Shown: piece by piece, positions 44,760 through 53,474 of the stretch
Numbering within the stretch: position 1 is the first letter of the stretch
Layout: every line of letters begins with the position of its first letter
NCBI GenBank assembly: GCA_937958105.1
Contig: CALFXJ010000006.1
Span: forward strand, 1-64,000
Source: an uncultured Cellvibrio sp.
Lineage (GTDB): Bacteria; Pseudomonadota; Gammaproteobacteria; Pseudomonadales; Cellvibrionaceae
DNA length: 64,000 nucleotides
Reading direction: 5' to 3'
Made by a program: the position numbers and the translations under genes
Notes under the pieces: model-generated
Told to the model about the DNA's origin: nothing
Database searches by the model: none
What the model saw: the letters and a program-made list of their open reading frames with translations, nothing else

Positions 44760-45155
44760 ATGATTGTCAGAAATTTAAAAGAAGCTGAAGCCACTAACCG
44801 CCGCATCGTATCACAAGGCTGGGAAAGCACCCGCCTGTTGCTGAAAGGCGATAATGTAGGTTTCTCGTTTCATATAACCACGATTTACAAAGATGCCGAA
44901 TTGCACATGCACTACCAGAACCATTTTGAATCTGTGTATTGCATCAGTGGCAAAGGGTCGATTGAAGATCTGGCTACTGGCGAAAAGCATTCCATTGAGC
45001 CGGGCACTTTGTATGTGCTGGACAAGCATGACAAGCATATCCTGCGCGCCGAAGAAGAAATGAAGATGGCGTGCGTATTTAATCCACCGCTTCACGGTAA
45101 AGAAGTACACAACGCCGATGGCGTTTATCCGCTGGAAGCGGAAGCCGTCGTGTAA
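44760..45155 (+). CDS. ectC: Ectoine synthase EctC
   Basis: Cupin-fold enzyme of 131 aa that closes the ring of N-gamma-acetyl-diaminobutyrate to ectoine. MIVRNLKEAEATNRRI is the typical start. The cupin core HYQNHFESVYCISGKGSIED contains the metal-binding Glu, and LDKHDKHILRA a metal-binding His. No hydroxylase ectD is present in the window, so ectoine rather than hydroxyectoine is the expected product here. AGAGGTAACC lies before the ATG. Confidence 0.96.
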   Translation: MIVRNLKEAEATNRRIVSQGWESTRLLLKGDNVGFSFHITTIYKDAELHMHYQNHFESVYCISGKGSIEDLATGEKHSIEPGTLYVLDKHDKHILRAEEEMKMACVFNPPLHGKEVHNADGVYPLEAEAVV

Positions 45156-45157
45156 CT

Positions 45158-45178
45158 GACCGGCTGGTCTGTCCGGTC
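45158..45178 (+). terminator. Hairpin between ectC and ask
   Basis: GACCGG (45158-45163) and CCGGTC (45173-45178) form a 6-bp GC-rich stem right after the ectC stop. No T-tract follows. In an operon such a hairpin could cause partial termination or protect the ectABC part of the transcript, making ectABC more abundant than ask. Confidence 0.4.
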
Positions 45179-45238
45179 GGGCTGTCCAGCAGGATTGCAT
45201 CGTTACACGCAACAGGAAAAAGAAATCGGGAGGTTTTT

Positions 45239-46675
45239 TTGTTTCATACAGTTGAGAAAATCGGTGGCACATCCATGTCGGACTATGCCGCTGTCCGCGA
45301 TAACATCGTCTTGAAAAAGGATGAAGCCAAAGAACTGTATCAGCGGGTTTTTGTGGTATCTGCCTACGGCGGATTGACCAATCTTCTGCTGGAGAACAAG
45401 CACAACGGACAGCCCGGCGTGTATGGTTTTTTTGCCAGCACCGACAACGATGCATCCTGGCAGGAAGCCTTTGTCGCGCTGCGCCAGAGGATATCTTCGA
45501 TCAACCTTGAGCTGTTTGGCGAGACCGAACTGCGCCAGCAGGCTGATGATTTCATCAGCTGCCGCCTCGATGACGCTGAGCGGTGCCTGAAGGATCTGCA
45601 GCGCCTCTGCCAGCATGGCCACTTCGAACTCACCGCGCATTTATTTACGGTACGCGAGATGCTGGCCAGTATTGGTGAAGCCCACAGCGCCTGGAATATG
45701 ACGCAGCTGCTGCGTCGGGATGGTATCAACGCGCGGTTCGTGGACCTTACCGGTTGGCAGGCAGCCCAGGCCGAAAGTCTGGACGATATGATTCGCCAGC
45801 AGTTTGCTGACGTCGACTATGCGAACGAGCTGCCTATTGTCACTGGCTATACCCATTGTTCAGAAGGGTTGATGGCCAGCTTTGATCGTGGCTACAGCGA
45901 GATGACCTTCAGTCGCATCGCTGTGCTGACTCAGGCACGCGAAGCGATTATCCACAAAGAGTATCACCTCAGCAGTGCAGATCCTCGTCTGGTAGGTGAC
46001 ACCAAAGTGGTGCCTATCGGGCGCACAAATTATGACGTGGCGGACCAGCTCGCCAATCTCGGGATGGAGGCCATCCACCCGCGTGCGGCCAAGGGGCTGC
46101 GTCAGGCAGAAATTCCCCTGCGTATTAAAAATACCTTTGAGCCGGAGCATCGCGGCACCCTGATTACCGGTGATTATGTCAGCGATACGCCACGTGTTGA
46201 AATTATTGCAGGACGTAAACGGGTTTATTCCATTGAGCTGTTCGATCAGGACATGATGGGCAGTATTGATAAATACGACTCAGGTGTTCTCGCTGTGCTG
46301 GCGCGCTTCAAAGCGCACGTGGTAAGTAAAGACATGAATGCCAATACGATTACGCATTATGTTGCCGCCAATCTCAAAACCGTCAAACGTATCCGCGAAG
46401 TGCTGCAGGAACAATATCCGGGGGCTGAGGTCAACACGCGCAAGGTAGCCGTCGTCTCTGCGATCGGCAGTGACATGAAAGTGCCGGGAATGCTGGCAAA
46501 AACTGTGTCAGCACTGGCGGAGGTCAACATCAGTATTCTGGCGATGCACCAGTCGCTGCGGCAGGTGGATATGCAATTTATTATTGATGAAGACGATTAT
46601 GATCTGGCAGTGCAAAGCCTCCATCGTTGTCTGATTGAAGTTCACAATCACGGAATTGCCATATGCGCGGCGTAA
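45239..46675 (+). CDS. ask_ect: Ectoine-specific aspartate kinase Ask_Ect
   Basis: A 478-aa aspartokinase of the ectoine-cluster clade. It begins with TTG (FHTVEKIGGTSMSDYAAV), the typical Ask_Ect start, with GGGAGG about 6 nt upstream. SSADPRLVGDTKVVPIGRTNYDVADQLANLG and MEAIHPRAAKGL are catalytic-domain motifs, and two ACT-type regions lie C-terminally (about 330-478). A dedicated, feedback-relaxed kinase supplies aspartyl phosphate to ectB. Its last 13 bp overlap the next gene. Confidence 0.93.
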   Translation: MFHTVEKIGGTSMSDYAAVRDNIVLKKDEAKELYQRVFVVSAYGGLTNLLLENKHNGQPGVYGFFASTDNDASWQEAFVALRQRISSINLELFGETELRQQADDFISCRLDDAERCLKDLQRLCQHGHFELTAHLFTVREMLASIGEAHSAWNMTQLLRRDGINARFVDLTGWQAAQAESLDDMIRQQFADVDYANELPIVTGYTHCSEGLMASFDRGYSEMTFSRIAVLTQAREAIIHKEYHLSSADPRLVGDTKVVPIGRTNYDVADQLANLGMEAIHPRAAKGLRQAEIPLRIKNTFEPEHRGTLITGDYVSDTPRVEIIAGRKRVYSIELFDQDMMGSIDKYDSGVLAVLARFKAHVVSKDMNANTITHYVAANLKTVKRIREVLQEQYPGAEVNTRKVAVVSAIGSDMKVPGMLAKTVSALAEVNISILAMHQSLRQVDMQFIIDEDDYDLAVQSLHRCLIEVHNHGIAICAA

Positions 46676-47541
46676 TCCTCGCGGGTCTGTTCTTTGCGCT
46701 GGCAATGGGTGCCAGTGCCCAGGACGCGACGTCCGCACAGGAGCAGGCTGAAGCACATGTCGAGGAGCTTCAGGAGCCCCTGTACAGCCCGTTCGTTGAG
46801 CGCTACGTGCTCGACGAACTTCGTCAACTACGCATGGACATGGCAACCCAGCGAGTTGAAATCCTGCAACAGATCGTCGATCGTCATGTCGAGTCTGTAG
46901 ACAAAGGTGTGAACTACGCCACCAACACCATCACCTACTTTTTCTACCTGATTGCCGGTGTCAGCTCCCTTCTGGTGCTGGTAGGGTGGACCTCTATTCG
47001 CGATATCAAGGAGCGCATGGGAACAGTGGCTGATGAAGAGGTGCGCAAGCTGGTGGAGATCTATGAAGCGCGGTTGCAAGGCATAGAAAAGCAGCTGACG
47101 CAGAAGACTCAGCACATTGAACTTAACCGCGAAGAGATCGAACGCACTCAGGAGATCCATTCATTATGGCTCCGGGCGGGACAGGAAAATGTACCAGCAA
47201 ATAAGATTGCGATATACGACCACATTCTCAGTATAAAACCCGGCGATTGTGAGGCCCTGACTTACAAGGCTGACGCGGTTCTGGAGCTGGGTGAACCCCA
47301 GTGGGCGGTGAATCTCTGCCAGCAGGCGCTGGCGATAGATTCCGATAATGCTCATGCGTTTTATCAGCTGGCCTGTGCGCATACGGCGTTGAATCATTAC
47401 GACGAAGCTATTCATTACCTGCAGCAGACGCTGGCGCGGGTTGAAAGTTACCGTGACCAGATCGTTCAGGATCCAGCATTGAAACCCTTGGCGGATCTTC
47501 CCGGTTTTAAAGAATTGCTGGGGCAAAGGAGTCTCGAGTGA
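46663..47541 (+). CDS. Membrane TPR protein coupled to the ectoine operon
   Basis: A 292-aa protein of unknown role. A cleavable signal peptide (about 1-19, RGVILAGLFFALAMGASA) is followed by an acidic helix and a TM segment at about 87-108 (ITYFFYLIAGVSSLLVLVGW). A coiled coil follows (about 110-165). Two or three TPR-like repeats (about 170-275, including CEALTYKADAVLELGEPQWAVNLCQQAL and AHAFYQLACAHTALNHYDEAIHYLQQTL) end the protein. It overlaps ask_ect by 13 bp, so it is translated with the ectoine genes. The TM helix after a signal peptide puts the TPR domain in the cytoplasm if the signal is cleaved. Confidence 0.8.
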   Translation: MRGVILAGLFFALAMGASAQDATSAQEQAEAHVEELQEPLYSPFVERYVLDELRQLRMDMATQRVEILQQIVDRHVESVDKGVNYATNTITYFFYLIAGVSSLLVLVGWTSIRDIKERMGTVADEEVRKLVEIYEARLQGIEKQLTQKTQHIELNREEIERTQEIHSLWLRAGQENVPANKIAIYDHILSIKPGDCEALTYKADAVLELGEPQWAVNLCQQALAIDSDNAHAFYQLACAHTALNHYDEAIHYLQQTLARVESYRDQIVQDPALKPLADLPGFKELLGQRSLE

Positions 47542-47653
47542 TGCAGGGAAGGGCAGCGGTGACGTCAGGTTCTGCCGATAATTCTTCTTCATGTTTTTTT
47601 AGTTGTCTTGAACAATAACAGCACATCAATAAAAACCTTGAGTAACACAACCT

Positions 47654-49192
47654 ATGTTTGATCGACTGGCCAAAGCTTGCGGTTTAAGCGCCGTCCCACA
47701 GATTTTCTTTGTTGCCGCTGCCCTGGCAGTAGTCTTTGTTATCTTTGCTATACCATTTAATACTTCCTTCGCCCGCTTCTTTGGAGAGCTGGGAAAGTTT
47801 ACGTTTTATTATTTCGGCTGGTTTTACGTGCTGAGTGTTACAGCGTTGCTGATTTTTTTGATATGGATAGCGTTCAGCCGGTATGGAGACGTCCGACTGG
47901 GCAGTGATGATCAGCAGCCCGAATACACGACCACGACCTGGTTTGTGATGCTCTTTGCTGCGGGTATTGGCACTATCCTGATGTTCTGGGGTGTGGCTGA
48001 ACCCTTGTCGCATTACATCAATCCGCCGTTTGAAGAAGTCCAGCCTCAATCCCGTGAGGCTGCTAAGACGGCGATGAACATTGCCTTATATCACTTCGGC
48101 CTGCACACCTGGACGATCTTTACTTTGCCTGCCGTAGCCATCGGTTACTTTGGCTATCGTAAAGGTCTTCCGATGCGTATCAGCAGTGTGTTTTACGGCG
48201 TTTTAGGTGAGCGCATCTACGGCCCGATTGGCTGGCTTATTGATATCGTCGCCTTGCTCGGCACCTTATTTGGTGTAGCGGTTTCTATCGGGCTGGGAAC
48301 GCTGCAGTTGAACAGCGGTTTGTTTTACTTGTTTGGTTTTTCTGTCTCGTCAAATTCACAGATTATTATTATTGCGTTAATCACCATGGTGGCTACCGGG
48401 TCTGTTGCCTTGGGACTCGACCGGGGTATCAAGAGGCTGTCGTATCTTAATATTGGGCTGGCTATCCTGCTCCTGTTGTTTATCTGGGTAGTCGGCCCCA
48501 CTTTGTTTATCACATCCGGTGCGGTGCAGAATCTGGGTATTTATCTGCAGAATCTGACGTGGATGTCGCTGTGGACTGAGGCTTATCAGGGTACCAGCTG
48601 GCAGCAGAGCTGGACGGTGTTCTACTGGGCGTGGACGATTTCCTGGGCACCCTTCGTGGGTTTGTTTATTGCTCGGATCTCCAAAGGTCGCAGTATTCGC
48701 CAGTTGGTGGTAGGCGCTCTGGGTGCGCCGTTGTTATTTACCCTGATCTGGTTTTCGGTATTCGGTTTGTCTGCTATCGATCTTGAACTGAATCATGGGA
48801 TTGATCTGGCTACACAGGTCAAAGCGGATGTATCTGTTGCACTCTTCACTTTTCTCGAGCAGTTTCCTCTGGCCACGCTGACCTCAATTCTGAGCGCCAT
48901 CATCATCGTGGTCTTTTTAACCACATCGGCGGATTCTGCTGCGCTGGTGATGGATCTTCTGTCACGACGCGAAAATCAGAAATCACTCACCTGGCAACGT
49001 GTTTTCTGGATGCTGCTGCTCGGTACGCTGTCCGCTACACTCTTATTAGGCGGTGGTTTACCCGCCCTGCAAAACGTCATCACAGCCCTTGGGTTTCCTT
49101 TCTGTGTGTTGTTGGTATTCATGGCTATTGCCTTAACCAAAGAAATAAAAACCGAATTCAGCCCCCAAGAGCTACCCCGTAGGTCGGATTAG
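47654..49192 (+). CDS. BCCT family betaine/carnitine/choline-type transporter
   Basis: A 512-aa, 12-TM secondary transporter. WFVMLFAAGIGTILMFWGVAEPLSHYINPP and WAWTISWAPFVGLFIARISKGRSIRQ are the BCCT signatures. Only a short C-terminal tail follows the last helix, unlike the long osmosensing tail of BetP. It is 112 bp after the ectoine operon and probably imports a compatible solute. The final residues RRSD and the TAG stop are encoded by the start of a REP-like repeat (49179), so the natural C-terminus may have been changed by a repeat insertion. Confidence 0.9.
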   Translation: MFDRLAKACGLSAVPQIFFVAAALAVVFVIFAIPFNTSFARFFGELGKFTFYYFGWFYVLSVTALLIFLIWIAFSRYGDVRLGSDDQQPEYTTTTWFVMLFAAGIGTILMFWGVAEPLSHYINPPFEEVQPQSREAAKTAMNIALYHFGLHTWTIFTLPAVAIGYFGYRKGLPMRISSVFYGVLGERIYGPIGWLIDIVALLGTLFGVAVSIGLGTLQLNSGLFYLFGFSVSSNSQIIIIALITMVATGSVALGLDRGIKRLSYLNIGLAILLLLFIWVVGPTLFITSGAVQNLGIYLQNLTWMSLWTEAYQGTSWQQSWTVFYWAWTISWAPFVGLFIARISKGRSIRQLVVGALGAPLLFTLIWFSVFGLSAIDLELNHGIDLATQVKADVSVALFTFLEQFPLATLTSILSAIIIVVFLTTSADSAALVMDLLSRRENQKSLTWQRVFWMLLLGTLSATLLLGGGLPALQNVITALGFPFCVLLVFMAIALTKEIKTEFSPQELPRRSD

Positions 49193-49210
49193 CCAAAGGC
49201 GTAATCCGAC
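49179..49210 (+). repeat. REP-like element overlapping the transporter stop codon
   Basis: A 32-bp forward copy that starts GTAGGTCGGATTAGCC and ends TAATCCGAC, with the loop AAAGGC. Its first 14 bases, read in the transporter frame, encode the last codons and the TAG stop. The same 32 bp recurs at 53118-53149. Confidence 0.8.
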
Positions 49211-49299
49211 ACAATTGGGCGCACAAAGAAAACTTTCCCCAGATAAAAAAATTTATCTCTGCATGCTGAGAACGGCCGACAAAACCTCGGGTTGGGTTT

Positions 49300-49477
49300 G
49301 TCGGATTACGCCTTTGGCTAATCCGACCTACGTCGTTGAGAGAAGGGTGAATAAAGCTTCGCGAGGATGAGAGTCGGATTACGCCTTTGGCTAATCCGGC
49401 CTGCGTCGTTGAGGGAAGGGTGAATAAAGCTTCGCGAGGGTGAGAGTCGGATCGCGCCTGCGGCTAATCCGACCTAC
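49300..49477 (-). repeat. Exact 73-bp tandem array of REP-like elements
   Basis: Three reversed copies (49300-49331, 49373-49403, 49446-49477) start exactly 73 bp apart. The spacer between copies is conserved too (CGTCGTTGAG, then an AGGGTGAATAAAGCTTCGCG stretch), so the unit is repeat plus spacer. The middle copy carries GGCCTGC in place of GACCTAC. The region fills most of the gap between the transporter and the aldo/keto reductase; I see no gene in it. Confidence 0.85.
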
Positions 49478-49502
49478 GGTGTTGAAAGGGGGAATGGTTT
49501 TG

Positions 49503-50516
49503 TCAGCGCACGATTTCCTCAATCTTTTTCAACTCTTCTTCGCTGAATGACAGATTGTCGAGCGCGGCTACCGAATCGTCTATCTGCTCAACGCGGCTGG
49601 CGCCGATGATGGTGCTGGTGATGGCTTCGTTGTTCAGTACCCAGGCAAGAGCCATTTGTGCGAGGGATTGTCCACGGGCTTGGGCAATCTCATTCAGTGC
49701 CCGGACTTTGGCGATCTTCTCTGGCGTAATATCTTTGGTGTTCAGGTAAATCTGCTCGCTGCGTGCTGCGCGGGAACCGGCGGGAATGCCGTTCAGGTAT
49801 TTATTGGTGAGCACGCCCTGGGCAAGTGAAGAAAATGCGATGGCTCCTACGCCTTCTTCCTGCAGCACATCGGTAAGCCCGTCTTCAATCCAGCGGTCGA
49901 AGAGGTTATAGCGCGGTTGGTGAATCAGCAGCGGTGTTCCCAGAGACTTCAGAATTGCAGCGGCTTCGCGGGTTTTTTCCGGTGTATAACTTGAAATTCC
50001 CACGTACAGCGCGCGGCCGGAGCGGACGATATAATCCAGCGCCTGCATGGTTTCTTCCAGAGGTGTTTCCGGGTCCATGCAATGCGAATAAAAAATATCG
50101 AAATACTCCAGACCGGTGCGTTGCAGGCTCTGATCGCAGCTGGCCACCAGATACTTGCGCGAACCGCCGATGCCGTAAGGGCCGGGCCACATGTCGTAGC
50201 CTGCTTTGCTGGAAATAATCAGCTCATCGCGATATGGTGCCAGGTGTTTTTTAAAGATAGTGCCGAAGGTGCTTTCTGCTGAGCCAAAATGGGGTCCGTA
50301 GTTGTTGGCCAGGTCAAAATGGGTAATCCCCAGATCGAAGGCCCGCTGGATCATGGCGGTGGCATTGCTCAGAGAGTCCACTGCACCAAAATTCTGCCAT
50401 AAACCCAAAGACAGGCGCGGGAGCTTCAAGCCGCTCTTACCGCAGCGCTTATATTTCATCCGCTGATAACGATCAGGGTGCGCAACATAAAGTGGGTTGG
50501 GTTCATGGGTAATCAT
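49503..50516 (-). CDS. gpr: Aldo/keto reductase, L-glyceraldehyde 3-phosphate reductase (YghZ/Gpr)
   Basis: A 337-aa TIM-barrel NADPH enzyme of AKR family 14. It is close to E. coli YghZ: SLGLWQNFG, GITHFDLANNYGP, ELIISSKAGYDMWPGPYG, GGSRKYL and FSSLAQGVLTNKYLNGIP. The catalytic Tyr is in NNYG and the Lys in SSKAGY. YghZ reduces methylglyoxal and L-glyceraldehyde 3-phosphate, so a detoxification role is likely. ATG 50516 has GAGG 6 nt upstream; a GTG at 50534 is less likely. Confidence 0.9.
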   Translation of the reverse strand: MITHEPNPLYVAHPDRYQRMKYKRCGKSGLKLPRLSLGLWQNFGAVDSLSNATAMIQRAFDLGITHFDLANNYGPHFGSAESTFGTIFKKHLAPYRDELIISSKAGYDMWPGPYGIGGSRKYLVASCDQSLQRTGLEYFDIFYSHCMDPETPLEETMQALDYIVRSGRALYVGISSYTPEKTREAAAILKSLGTPLLIHQPRYNLFDRWIEDGLTDVLQEEGVGAIAFSSLAQGVLTNKYLNGIPAGSRAARSEQIYLNTKDITPEKIAKVRALNEIAQARGQSLAQMALAWVLNNEAITSTIIGASRVEQIDDSVAALDNLSFSEEELKKIEEIVR

Positions 50517-50773
50517 AATGAGCCTCTTATTCACAGGGATGACCGAATGGCGCGTTATCTTAGCCTAAAGCACTATTGACGACGAAGGATGATATGTAAA
50601 GAAGGGTAGGCGGACGCGGGTAATGCTCACGCTTTGGCCAGCGGTGGGGCGGAAGGAAAAAATACCCGGTGCAGGCGTCGACAGATGGCGTGGACTGCTG
50701 CATTATTTGCGACCTTGCCCGGCCATAGAACAGCGCCTGATTGAGATTGTCCTAAACTACATCAAACGATACA

Positions 50774-50817
50774 CCGGGGCGCCCCGGCATCTGAACACGC
50801 ACCCCGCTGCGGCGGGG
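50774..50817 (+). promoter_or_regulatory. Two GC-rich hairpins in the decarboxylase leader
   Basis: CCGGGGCGCCCCGG (50774-50787) is a perfect 14-bp palindrome. CCCCGC-TGCG-GCGGGG follows at 50802-50817 and is trailed by TTTGATTTGA, so it resembles a weak intrinsic terminator 31 bp before the decarboxylase start. The pair could form an attenuator or a regulated leader. The rest of the 332-bp spacer between the two divergent genes shows nothing else recognisable. Confidence 0.45.
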
Positions 50818-50848
50818 TTTGATTTGACGCAAACCGTGTGGAGACTCC

Positions 50849-53101
50849 ATGAAATTTCGCTTTCCGATAGTCATTATTGACGAGGATTTTCGCTCAGAGA
50901 ATACGTCCGGACTGGGCATCCGCGCGCTTGCGGACGCGATTCAGCAGGAGGGAATGGAGGTTCTCGGGGTTACCAGCTATGGCGACCTGTCCCAATTCGC
51001 CCAGCAGCAATCCCGAGCTTCAGCGTTTATCCTGTCCATTGACGACGAGGAGTTTGGTGGCGGTACGCTGGAAGAGACTGACCACGCCCTGAAATCCCTG
51101 CGCGCGTTTGTAGAAGAAATCCGCTACAAGAATGCGGATATTCCGATCTACCTTTACGGTGAAACCCGCACCTCGCGCCATGTGCCTAACGATATCCTGC
51201 GCGAGCTCCACGGGTTTATCCACATGTTTGAAGATACTCCGGAGTTTGTGGCCCGCCACATCATCCGTGAGGCCAAGTCCTATATGGACGGCTTGTCGCC
51301 ACCCTTCTTCCGCGCCCTGGTGCATTATGCCCAGGACGGTTCCTATTCCTGGCACTGCCCCGGCCATTCCGGCGGCGTCGCCTTTCTGAAGTCGCCTATC
51401 GGTCAGATGTTTCACCAGTTCTTCGGGGAGAACATGCTGCGGGCGGACGTGTGTAATGCCGTGGAAGAGCTCGGGCAGCTTCTGGATCACACCGGCCCGG
51501 TGGCGGCCTCTGAGCGCAATGCGGCGCGCATTTTTAACGCCGACCACTGTTACTTTGTGACCAACGGGACGTCCACTTCCAATAAGATGGTGTGGCATTC
51601 CATGGTTGCCCCGGGCGATATCGTGGTGGTGGATCGTAACTGCCATAAATCCATCCTGCACTCCATCATCATGTGCGGCGCGATCCCGGTGTTCCTGATG
51701 CCCACACGCAACCACCTGGGGATCATCGGTCCTATCCCGCTGGAAGAGTTCACCCCTGAAAGCATTGCGCGCAAGATTGAAGCCAACCCCTTTGCGCGGG
51801 AGGCGACTAACAAGAAGCCGCGTATCCTGACCATCACGCAGTCGACCTATGATGGTGTGATCTACAATGTGGAGCGTTTGAAGGAGATGCTCGACGGCAA
51901 GATCGATACGCTGCACTTCGACGAAGCCTGGCTGCCCCATGCGACCTTCCATGATTTCTACAAAGACATGCATGCGATCGGCAAAAACCGCCCGCGTGCC
52001 AAGGAATCGCTGATCTTCTCGACCCAGTCCACCCATAAACTGCTGGCGGGTCTGTCACAGGCTTCGCAGATCCTGGTGCACGATTCCGAGAAGGTGAAGC
52101 TGGATCAGGACGCCTTCAACGAAGCCTACCTGATGCACACGTCTACCTCGCCCCAGTACGCCATCATTGCTTCCTGCGATATCGCAGCGGCCATGATGGA
52201 AGCTCCCGGTGGTCATGCGCTGGTGGAGGAATCGATCCTCGAAGCGCTGGATTTCCGCCGTGCCATGAAAAAAGTGGATGAGGAGTGGGGACAGGACTGG
52301 TGGTTTCAGGTCTGGGGGCCGGACAGCTTTGCTGCCGACGGCATCGGTGAGCGGGACGACTGGATGCTGCGCAGTGAAGACAACTGGCACGGCTTCGGCA
52401 AACTGGCTCCGGGCTTCAATATGCTGGACCCGATCAAGGCCACCATCATCAACCCCGGCCTGTCGCTGGACGGTGAGTTCGCGGAGTCCGGTATTCCTGC
52501 GTCCATCGTAACCAAATACCTGGCAGAAAACGGCGTAATTGTGGAGAAGTGCGGTCTTTATTCCTTCTTCATCATGTTTACCATCGGTATCACCAAAGGT
52601 CGGTGGAATACACTGTTGGCCGCCCTGCAGCAGTTTAAGGATGATTACGACAAGAACCAGCCTATGTGGCGCATCATGCCGGAGTTTGCGCAAGCCAATC
52701 CTCGTTATGAGAAGCGCGGTCTGCGTGATCTTTGTCAGCAGATTCACGACTTCTACAAGGTGTACGACGTGGCTCGCCTGACCACCGAGATGTACCTGTC
52801 CGACATGCAACCAGCCATGAAACCCTCGGATGCGTTTGCCAAGATGGCTCACCGGGAGATTGAGCGGGTGGCGATTGATGAGCTGGAGGGGCGTATAACC
52901 TCAATCCTGTTGACGCCTTATCCACCGGGTATTCCGCTGTTAATTCCGGGGGAGCGCTTCAACAAAACTATCGTGGATTACCTGAAATTCGCCCGTGATT
53001 TCAACGAGCGCTTCCCCGGTTTCGAGACGGACGTTCACGGTCTGGTCAAGCGTGAGGTTGACGGCAAGCGCGATTATTTTGTGGACTGCGTCCGCCAGTA
53101 A
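50849..53101 (+). CDS. Orn/Lys/Arg decarboxylase, biodegradative type
   Basis: A 750-aa PLP enzyme of fold type I with an N-terminal response-regulator-like wing domain (residues about 1-130). WHCPGHSGGVAFLKSPIGQ, HFDEAWLPHATFHDF and STQSTHKLLAGLSQAS contain the catalytic residues, with the Schiff-base lysine at K397. Similarity is highest to Pseudomonas LdcA-type lysine decarboxylase and E. coli AdiA/LdcI, so the substrate (Lys, Arg or Orn) cannot be settled from sequence alone. Products would be cadaverine, agmatine or putrescine, used in acid resistance or polyamine supply. No antiporter is adjacent. Confidence 0.9.
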   Translation: MKFRFPIVIIDEDFRSENTSGLGIRALADAIQQEGMEVLGVTSYGDLSQFAQQQSRASAFILSIDDEEFGGGTLEETDHALKSLRAFVEEIRYKNADIPIYLYGETRTSRHVPNDILRELHGFIHMFEDTPEFVARHIIREAKSYMDGLSPPFFRALVHYAQDGSYSWHCPGHSGGVAFLKSPIGQMFHQFFGENMLRADVCNAVEELGQLLDHTGPVAASERNAARIFNADHCYFVTNGTSTSNKMVWHSMVAPGDIVVVDRNCHKSILHSIIMCGAIPVFLMPTRNHLGIIGPIPLEEFTPESIARKIEANPFAREATNKKPRILTITQSTYDGVIYNVERLKEMLDGKIDTLHFDEAWLPHATFHDFYKDMHAIGKNRPRAKESLIFSTQSTHKLLAGLSQASQILVHDSEKVKLDQDAFNEAYLMHTSTSPQYAIIASCDIAAAMMEAPGGHALVEESILEALDFRRAMKKVDEEWGQDWWFQVWGPDSFAADGIGERDDWMLRSEDNWHGFGKLAPGFNMLDPIKATIINPGLSLDGEFAESGIPASIVTKYLAENGVIVEKCGLYSFFIMFTIGITKGRWNTLLAALQQFKDDYDKNQPMWRIMPEFAQANPRYEKRGLRDLCQQIHDFYKVYDVARLTTEMYLSDMQPAMKPSDAFAKMAHREIERVAIDELEGRITSILLTPYPPGIPLLIPGERFNKTIVDYLKFARDFNERFPGFETDVHGLVKREVDGKRDYFVDCVRQ

Positions 53102-53117
53102 AAATACTCCCACACCC

Positions 53118-53327
53118 GTAGGTCGGATTAGCCAAAGGCGTAATCCGACTTCCCTCCGCAAGCAAGCCAACCTTTCAAGCACAGACCAGGCTGTCGGGTT
53201 ATGCTGACACTAGTCCGGTCTAGGGTTGTCGGATTACGCTGGCGCTAATCCGACCTACGGGTGCAGGATTATGATGACGCTAGTCCGGCGAAGGCTGTCG
53301 GATTATGCTTGCGCTAATCCGACCTAC
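53118..53327. repeat. Cluster of REP-like elements after the decarboxylase
   Basis: One forward copy (53118-53149) matches the copy at 49179 over 32 bp. Reversed copies at 53228-53258 and 53297-53327 carry the loops GCTGGCGC and GCTTGCGC. Diverged copies lie at 53193-53223 (GTCGGGTTATGC...CTAGTCCGGTCTA) and about 53265-53290. The elements fill most of the 373-bp spacer before slyD, in which I see no gene. Confidence 0.8.
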
Positions 53328-53474
53328 GGTAGCCCTGGCTATGTGTTGGAGCTTTGGTGTTATCCATGCTCCACAAATTCGCTGTTTGCCGGTTGCCAAC
53401 CCCTTGAGCGCTCGCCATACTGCGCCCCTCATCTGGAATCCCATATTTAAAAATACTCGACCCTGGAGACTACT

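Noticed and set aside
50623..50880. 85-residue open frame in the decarboxylase leader
   Set aside because: It overlaps the start of the decarboxylase in another frame, contains the hairpins, and has no ribosome-binding site.
5042..53327. The palindromic repeats as insertion-sequence ends or CRISPR repeats
   Set aside because: No transposase between copies, no target-site duplications, and no uniform spacers of CRISPR length; only the 73-bp array is regular, and its spacers are nearly identical, unlike CRISPR spacers.
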